DNA from: Alteromonadaceae bacterium | GTDB taxonomy: Bacteria; Pseudomonadota; Gammaproteobacteria; Pseudomonadales; Oleiphilaceae | Length of the DNA: 25,511 nucleotides | Direction: 5' to 3' | Assembly (NCBI GenBank): GCA_013393545.1 | Contig: JABXHG010000188.1 | Span: 1-25,511, forward strand | Shown: positions 18,141-25,511 of the stretch, piece after piece | Layout of the letters: each line of letters begins with the position of its first letter | How positions within the stretch are numbered: the first letter of the stretch is position 1 | Made by a program: the position numbers and the translations under genes | Notes under the pieces: model-generated | The model's input: the letters and a program-made list of their open reading frames with translations, nothing else | The model's database searches: none | What the model was told of the DNA's origin: nothing

Positions 18141-18538
18141 TAACCGGTACCTCGGGATTTTGCGTCTGAGTGTTCAGACAAGGTCTGTTTGTATTTTTTT
18201 TTCACTCTTCGCCAGAGGTCATTCAGTGCCGTCTGAACAGATCGGTTATCCAGGTTGTTCAGACCCTGCCGACCAAGAATTACCATATCTAGTCCTGGCA
18301 GATCCTGCTGGTGACGGAAGGTTTCTCTGACCTGGCGCTTGATCCGGTTTCGCTGGACCGCTAGTCGCAGGTTTTTCTTGGAGAAAATAAGACCGATCCT
18401 GGCATGACCCAGGTTATTGGGTGTCGCCAGGATCAGAAAATTCCTGTGCGGAACTTTCAGGGTTACGTCATCGAAGACTTTGCTGTAATCCGAAGGCTTC
18501 AGAAGCCTGTGAGATTTCGGAAACCCCAAAGTCTTCAC
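18140..18538 (-). CDS. rnpA: Ribonuclease P protein component
   Basis: RnpA is the protein subunit that helps the RNase P RNA process 5' ends of precursor tRNAs. The 132-residue product begins with [21 protein letters not shown] and has the conserved [20 protein letters not shown], including the RNR motif (63-65). It is basic throughout. The start is GTG at 18538, preceded by AGGA at a good distance and 15 bases after rpmH, the normal arrangement. An ATG start would have to lie far inside the conserved region, so GTG is favoured. Confidence 0.97.
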   Translation of the reverse strand: MKTLGFPKSHRLLKPSDYSKVFDDVTLKVPHRNFLILATPNNLGHARIGLIFSKKNLRLAVQRNRIKRQVRETFRHQQDLPGLDMVILGRQGLNNLDNRSVQTALNDLWRRVKKKYKQTLSEHSDAKSRGTG

Positions 18539-18553
18539 AAGGTAATCCTGGAG

Positions 18554-18688
18554 TTACGCAGACAGACGTGCACGGCCTTTGGCACGACGACGGGACAGCA
18601 CCTTACGACCATTGGCAGTGGCCATACGGGCACGGAAACCGTGGACACGCTTGCGCTTCAGGACGCTCGGTTGAAAAGTTCTTTTCAT
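18554..18688 (-). CDS. rpmH: 50S ribosomal protein L34
   Basis: This 44-residue, strongly basic protein reads [20 protein letters not shown] and continues with [19 protein letters not shown], a textbook L34 sequence of normal length. L34 is a structural protein of the large ribosomal subunit. The gene is first in the rpmH-rnpA-yidD-yidC unit, pointing away from dnaA across the origin region, as in Pseudomonas. Confidence 0.98.
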   Translation of the reverse strand: MKRTFQPSVLKRKRVHGFRARMATANGRKVLSRRRAKGRARLSA

Positions 18689-18761
18689 GGTGAAGTTCTC
18701 ACAAATTCGTCAATGGACTTTGATCGTTGGCTGAAAAACAGACAGCCAAAACAGGAGCGGC

Positions 18762-18790
18762 ATTCTATTCAAATCGCGGGGCAAGTTCAA
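18762..18790 (-). promoter_or_regulatory. sigma70-type promoter of the rpmH operon
   Basis: Read on the minus strand, TTGAAC (18785-18790) and TAGAAT (18762-18767) are spaced by 17 bases. The leader before rpmH is about 70 bases and contains a possible 7-base hairpin (18727-18733 paired with 18743-18749). The -35 hexamer is identical to that of the atp operon promoter in this window. Confidence 0.7.
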
Positions 18791-18839
18791 TGTTTATTGG
18801 TCAGGGCTTCGGTTTTTACCGGGTAGGGTCGGCAAAGGC

Positions 18840-19210
18840 GGTCACATAACAGAATCAATAAAGTCTTTTTTAAATTCTTTAAAGATTATTTATTACTGTT
18901 ATTAGGCACCTGCTTTTCTGTGGGTAAGTGGATTTTTTCACGGAAAAACAAAAACCTGGAATCTTGACAAGGATCTTGATGAAGGCCGATGAGCTCTGTG
19001 GATAGCGACCGCAGGAAATGTGTAAAAGTTGCGTTTTGTGGCAGACAGTGAGTTGTTCATGGGTCGGTGCAACGGTTGCACACAGGGTTGGTACCCGGGT
19101 TTGCACACACCTCTGTGAGTAACTTTTTTTCACCGATTTTCTGTACACAAGGTTGTGTATAGGTTGACAATCATCTGATATGTATGGAGATTTATTTCCA
19201 CAGCCTGTTC
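18840..19210. other. Chromosomal replication origin (oriC) candidate
   Basis: This gene-free stretch between rpmH and dnaA is the position of the mapped Pseudomonas origin. An AT-rich segment at 18851-18900 is a likely unwinding element. Several DnaA-box variants match TTATNCACA at 8 of 9 positions, all in reverse orientation: TGTGGGTAA (18919-18927), TGTGGATAG (18997-19005), TGTGAGTAA (19114-19122) and TGTGTATAG (19154-19162). Weaker matches occur near 19076, 19103 and 19194. Gene orientation flips here: minus to the left, plus to the right. No perfect box is seen within it. The rest, to the dnaA start, holds a possible TAGAAT -10 element at about 19252-19257 and a perfect TTGACA at about 19164, but no convincing paired promoter. 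Confidence 0.75.
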
Positions 19211-19383
19211 ATTAACCTTCCGGGCGGTCTTTTACTACCTGGAGTCTCGGGGTAGAATCAGCCGTTGCTTTAATACCGCCATTCGTCGATTGCCGGGTGA
19301 GCGGTGGTCATCGCGATACCATGGGTCGTGATACAAACGGTTCGATATACAACAGTTTCAGGAGCAGGCGGTTTTCCCAACCT

Positions 19384-20856
19384 ATGTGGCATCAATGTCT
19401 GGAAGTACTCCGGGATGAATTTCCCGCTCAACAGTTCAATACCTGGTTGAGACCCCTTCAGTCGGATCTGCGGGAGGGGCAGTTGATGCTGTTTGCGCCA
19501 AACCGGTTTGTCATGGATTGGGTTAACCAGAAGTACCTGCGGCGCATAGAGGAAGTGCTAAAAGACCTGAATGGTGGCCAGGCGCCCCGTGTGGTAATGA
19601 AAGTAGGGTCGGCGCCTCGTGAAAGCGAACCGGTTCAGCGTTCCGTCGAGGCCCGTCCGGCTGATCCAGGTGCCGGAGTGATTGATGAAACTGGCCGTAG
19701 CGTGACCGAAGAGGAAAAAAGCGTGGCGGCGACGGTCCCCCCTGCCACCGGCTCGGGCGAACCCCAACAGTCCCCCTCCCCGGCCCGCGTCCGCAACCAG
19801 CGCCGGGATGTGCAAGTGGAAGGTGATATAAAACACCAGAGTTTCCTGAACGAAACTTTCACCTTTGAAACCTTTGTTGAAGGCAAGTCCAACCAACTGG
19901 CCCGGGCGGCTTCCATGCAGGTGGCTGAAAACCCCGGCGGTGCGTATAACCCGTTGTTTCTGTACGGCGGCGTGGGGTTGGGTAAAACTCACCTGATGCA
20001 TGCCATCGGTAATGAAATTGTTCGCCGCAATCCCGGTGCGAAAGTCGCCTATCTACGCTCGGAACGGTTCGTGGCGGATATGGTCAAGGCGCTGCAGCTG
20101 AACGCCATCAACGAATTCAAGCGTTATTATCGTTCGGTGGATGCCCTGCTGATTGATGATATCCAGTTCTTTGCCCGCAAGGAGCGCTCCCAGGAAGAGT
20201 TTTTCCACACGTTCAACGCCTTGCTGGAAGGCGGTCAGCAAGTAATCGTTACCTGTGACCGTTTCCCCAAAGAAATTGTCGACATGGAAGAGCGTTTGAA
20301 GAGCCGCTTCGGCTGGGGGCTGACGGTGATGGTGGAGCCGCCGGAACTGGAAACCCGGGTGGCCATTCTGATGAAAAAAGCCGAGCAGGCGAACGTCAAA
20401 CTCAGTAGCGAAGCGGCTTTTTTTATCGCGCAGAAAATCCGTTCCAACGTTCGGGAGCTGGAAGGCGCACTGCGCCTGGTAATAGCGAATGCTCACTTCA
20501 CCGGTTCCGAGATTACTCCGCCGTTCATCCGGGAAAGCCTGAAAGACCTGCTGGCCCTGCACGAAAAACAGGTTAGTATTGATAACATACAACGCACGGT
20601 GGCGGAGTACTACAAGATCAAGGTGGCGGACCTGCTTTCCAAGCGCCGCACCCGCACTGTCACTCGTCCCCGGCAAGTGGCGATGTCGTTGGCCAAGGAG
20701 CTGACCAATCACAGTTTGCCGGAAATTGGCGATGCCTTCGGTGGTCGTGATCACACCACCGTTTTGCATGCCTGCAAGAAAATCGTTGAACTTCAGGAAA
20801 CCGATCCCGGTATCCGGGAAGACTATCAGAACTTCATGAGATTGCTGACGACCTGA
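19384..20856 (+). CDS. dnaA: Chromosomal replication initiator protein DnaA
   Basis: DnaA binds DnaA boxes at oriC, oligomerises with ATP and opens the duplex. Counting from ATG 19384 (490 residues), domain I is about 1-80 ([11 protein letters not shown]) and a low-complexity linker runs about 80-145. The AAA+ domain has Walker A GGVGLGKT (195-202), Walker [10 protein letters not shown] and the sensor region [11 protein letters not shown]. The C-terminal DNA-binding domain contains [14 protein letters not shown] and [14 protein letters not shown]. The start is uncertain: conserved homology begins at [14 protein letters not shown], but ATG 19321 and GTG 19297 are also in frame and would add 21 or 29 residues. 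None has a well-placed ribosome binding site; an AGGAG lies 19 bases before 19384. Confidence 0.97.
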   Translation: MWHQCLEVLRDEFPAQQFNTWLRPLQSDLREGQLMLFAPNRFVMDWVNQKYLRRIEEVLKDLNGGQAPRVVMKVGSAPRESEPVQRSVEARPADPGAGVIDETGRSVTEEEKSVAATVPPATGSGEPQQSPSPARVRNQRRDVQVEGDIKHQSFLNETFTFETFVEGKSNQLARAASMQVAENPGGAYNPLFLYGGVGLGKTHLMHAIGNEIVRRNPGAKVAYLRSERFVADMVKALQLNAINEFKRYYRSVDALLIDDIQFFARKERSQEEFFHTFNALLEGGQQVIVTCDRFPKEIVDMEERLKSRFGWGLTVMVEPPELETRVAILMKKAEQANVKLSSEAAFFIAQKIRSNVRELEGALRLVIANAHFTGSEITPPFIRESLKDLLALHEKQVSIDNIQRTVAEYYKIKVADLLSKRRTRTVTRPRQVAMSLAKELTNHSLPEIGDAFGGRDHTTVLHACKKIVELQETDPGIREDYQNFMRLLTT

Positions 20857-20910
20857 TGCGCCTCCGGGTCGTGGCCAAACATTCACTTCCGATAACAGAA
20901 ACCGAGTGCC

Positions 20911-22014
20911 ATGAAACTGACAATCAGCCGTGAATCCCTGCTCACTCCGCTGCAAAGCATTGCCGGCGTAGTGGAAAAGAAACAGACCATGCCGGTACTG
21001 TCCAACGTGTTGCTTGAAGCGGAAGACAACACGCTGACGCTGACCGGCACTAACATGGAAGTCGAGCTGGTGGCACGGGTGACCCCGGTGCATGTGGACC
21101 AGCCTGGTCGTATTACTGTGCCGGCCCGCAAATTGGCGGATATCTGCCGGGCGGTCAGTGATGAAGCGCCGATTGACATGGCTCTGGAAGGTGACCGGTT
21201 GCACCTGCGGGCTGGCAATTCCCACTTCACGCTCTCCACCCTGCCGGCGGAACATTTTCCCAACGTGGAAGACGAGCCTGAAAGTTTTCGGCTGGAGCTG
21301 CCGCAGAAAGAGCTGGAATACATGCTGGATGCCACTGCGTTTGCCATGGCTCAGCAGGATGTGCGCTATTACCTTAATGGCCTATTGCTGGAAGTGGACA
21401 GCGGCCATGTCCGCACCGTGGCGACCGACGGCCATCGTCTGGCCATGGCGCATCAGGACATGGAAACCGGTTGTCCGGAATTGCGCCAGGTAATTGTGCC
21501 CCGCAAAGGTGTGCTGGAACTGGCCCGTTTGTTAGACGATGTGGAAACACCGGCGACGCTGGTGATCGGTGATAACCACCTGCGTGCCACAGTGGGCTCT
21601 TATACCTTTACCTCCAAGCTGATTGAAGGCAAATTCCCGGATTACAACCGGGTGATTCCGCGCGGTGGTGACAAGGTAGTGCTGGCGGATCGTGCCACAC
21701 TGAAAAATACTCTGCAGCGGGCCGGCATCCTGTCTCACGAAAATATCCGGGGCGTGCGCCTGAACCTGGCCTCCGGGCAACTGCAGGTGTTTGCGAATAA
21801 CCCGGATCAGGAACAGGCTGAAGATGCCTTGCCGGTGGATTACGAGGGTGAATCCCTGCAAATCGGTTTCAACGTCGGTTATCTTGTGGATGTTATGAAT
21901 GCTCTGGATGACGACCAGGTGAAAATTACTCTGTCGAATCCCAACAGCAGCGCATTGATTGAATCGGAAACCGATAGCCGTTGTCTTTATGTGGTCATGC
22001 CCATGCGCCTCTAG
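20911..22014 (+). CDS. dnaN: DNA polymerase III subunit beta (sliding clamp)
   Basis: DnaN is the ring-shaped dimeric clamp that tethers DNA polymerase III and many repair proteins to DNA. The 367-residue product (E. coli 366) begins MKLTISRESLLTPLQSIAGV and shows the three repeated clamp domains. NGLLLEV and ATDGHRLAMA lie in the second domain, and the C-terminal VMPMRL contributes to the protein-binding pocket. It starts 54 bases after dnaA and recF begins 23 bases after it, so the three are likely co-transcribed. The ribosome binding site is weak. Confidence 0.98.
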   Translation: MKLTISRESLLTPLQSIAGVVEKKQTMPVLSNVLLEAEDNTLTLTGTNMEVELVARVTPVHVDQPGRITVPARKLADICRAVSDEAPIDMALEGDRLHLRAGNSHFTLSTLPAEHFPNVEDEPESFRLELPQKELEYMLDATAFAMAQQDVRYYLNGLLLEVDSGHVRTVATDGHRLAMAHQDMETGCPELRQVIVPRKGVLELARLLDDVETPATLVIGDNHLRATVGSYTFTSKLIEGKFPDYNRVIPRGGDKVVLADRATLKNTLQRAGILSHENIRGVRLNLASGQLQVFANNPDQEQAEDALPVDYEGESLQIGFNVGYLVDVMNALDDDQVKITLSNPNSSALIESETDSRCLYVVMPMRL

Positions 22015-22037
22015 GCGCCTGGGTTGTTCCTGATTTT

Positions 22038-25511
<3,474 letters not shown>

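Noticed and set aside
20857..20910. A second origin between dnaA and dnaN
   Set aside because: The gap is only 54 bases, with no DnaA-box cluster or AT-rich segment.
20053..21255. Minus-strand open frame (about 400 codons) across dnaA and dnaN
   Set aside because: It overlaps two essential genes in antisense, and its His/Gln/Phe-rich sequence shows no domain.

Overview
The window is the replication-origin region of a Gammaproteobacterium, most likely Marinobacter or a close marine relative. Evidence is the Pseudomonas-type gene order (gyrB-recF-dnaN-dnaA / rpmH-rnpA-yidD-yidC-mnmE ... mnmG-rsmG-parA-parB-atpI-atpB-atpE), moderately high GC, Pseudomonas-type parS sites and an ectoine hydroxylase, which points to a salt-adapted cell. 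No genome was compared, so the genus is an inference.

Layout. Positions 1-1549 hold the start of the ATP synthase operon on the minus strand (atpI, atpB and the 5' part of atpE), with a good sigma70-type promoter at 1579-1607. The first 45 bases form a near-perfect foldback palindrome that destroys the atpE reading frame and is probably an assembly artefact. Next come parB and parA (chromosome segregation), rsmG (16S rRNA methyltransferase) and mnmG (tRNA modification), all minus. An AT-rich stretch with one perfect DnaA box lies upstream of mnmG. From about 6375 to 14698 lies a block that separates mnmG from its usual neighbour mnmE: an RND efflux pair with a shortened DUF3833-like lipoprotein, a solitary ectD on the plus strand, and a 763-residue protein of the tubulin/FtsZ superfamily. 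The conserved order then resumes with mnmE, yidC, yidD, rnpA and rpmH (minus), the oriC-like intergenic region, and dnaA, dnaN, recF and gyrB (plus, gyrB cut by the window end).

Functionally the conserved part joins initiation (oriC, DnaA), elongation and repair (DnaN, RecF), supercoiling (GyrB), origin segregation (ParA, ParB and two parS sites inside recF), tRNA U34 modification (MnmE, MnmG), membrane protein insertion (YidC, YidD), RNase P protein and ribosomal protein L34. Except for ectD, every gene is transcribed away from oriC, that is, with the replication fork.

The best candidate for poorly described biology is the tubulin-like protein at 12276-14567. It has a glycine-rich nucleotide-binding signature and a basic Ser/Lys/Pro-rich N-terminal tail, and lies about 5 kb from oriC. 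Also worth a second look: an odd seven-residue stretch in the GyrB ATPase domain that looks like a compensated double frameshift, the dual-coding parS sites in recF, the mnmG-proximal DnaA box and an apparent internal deletion in the lipoprotein.
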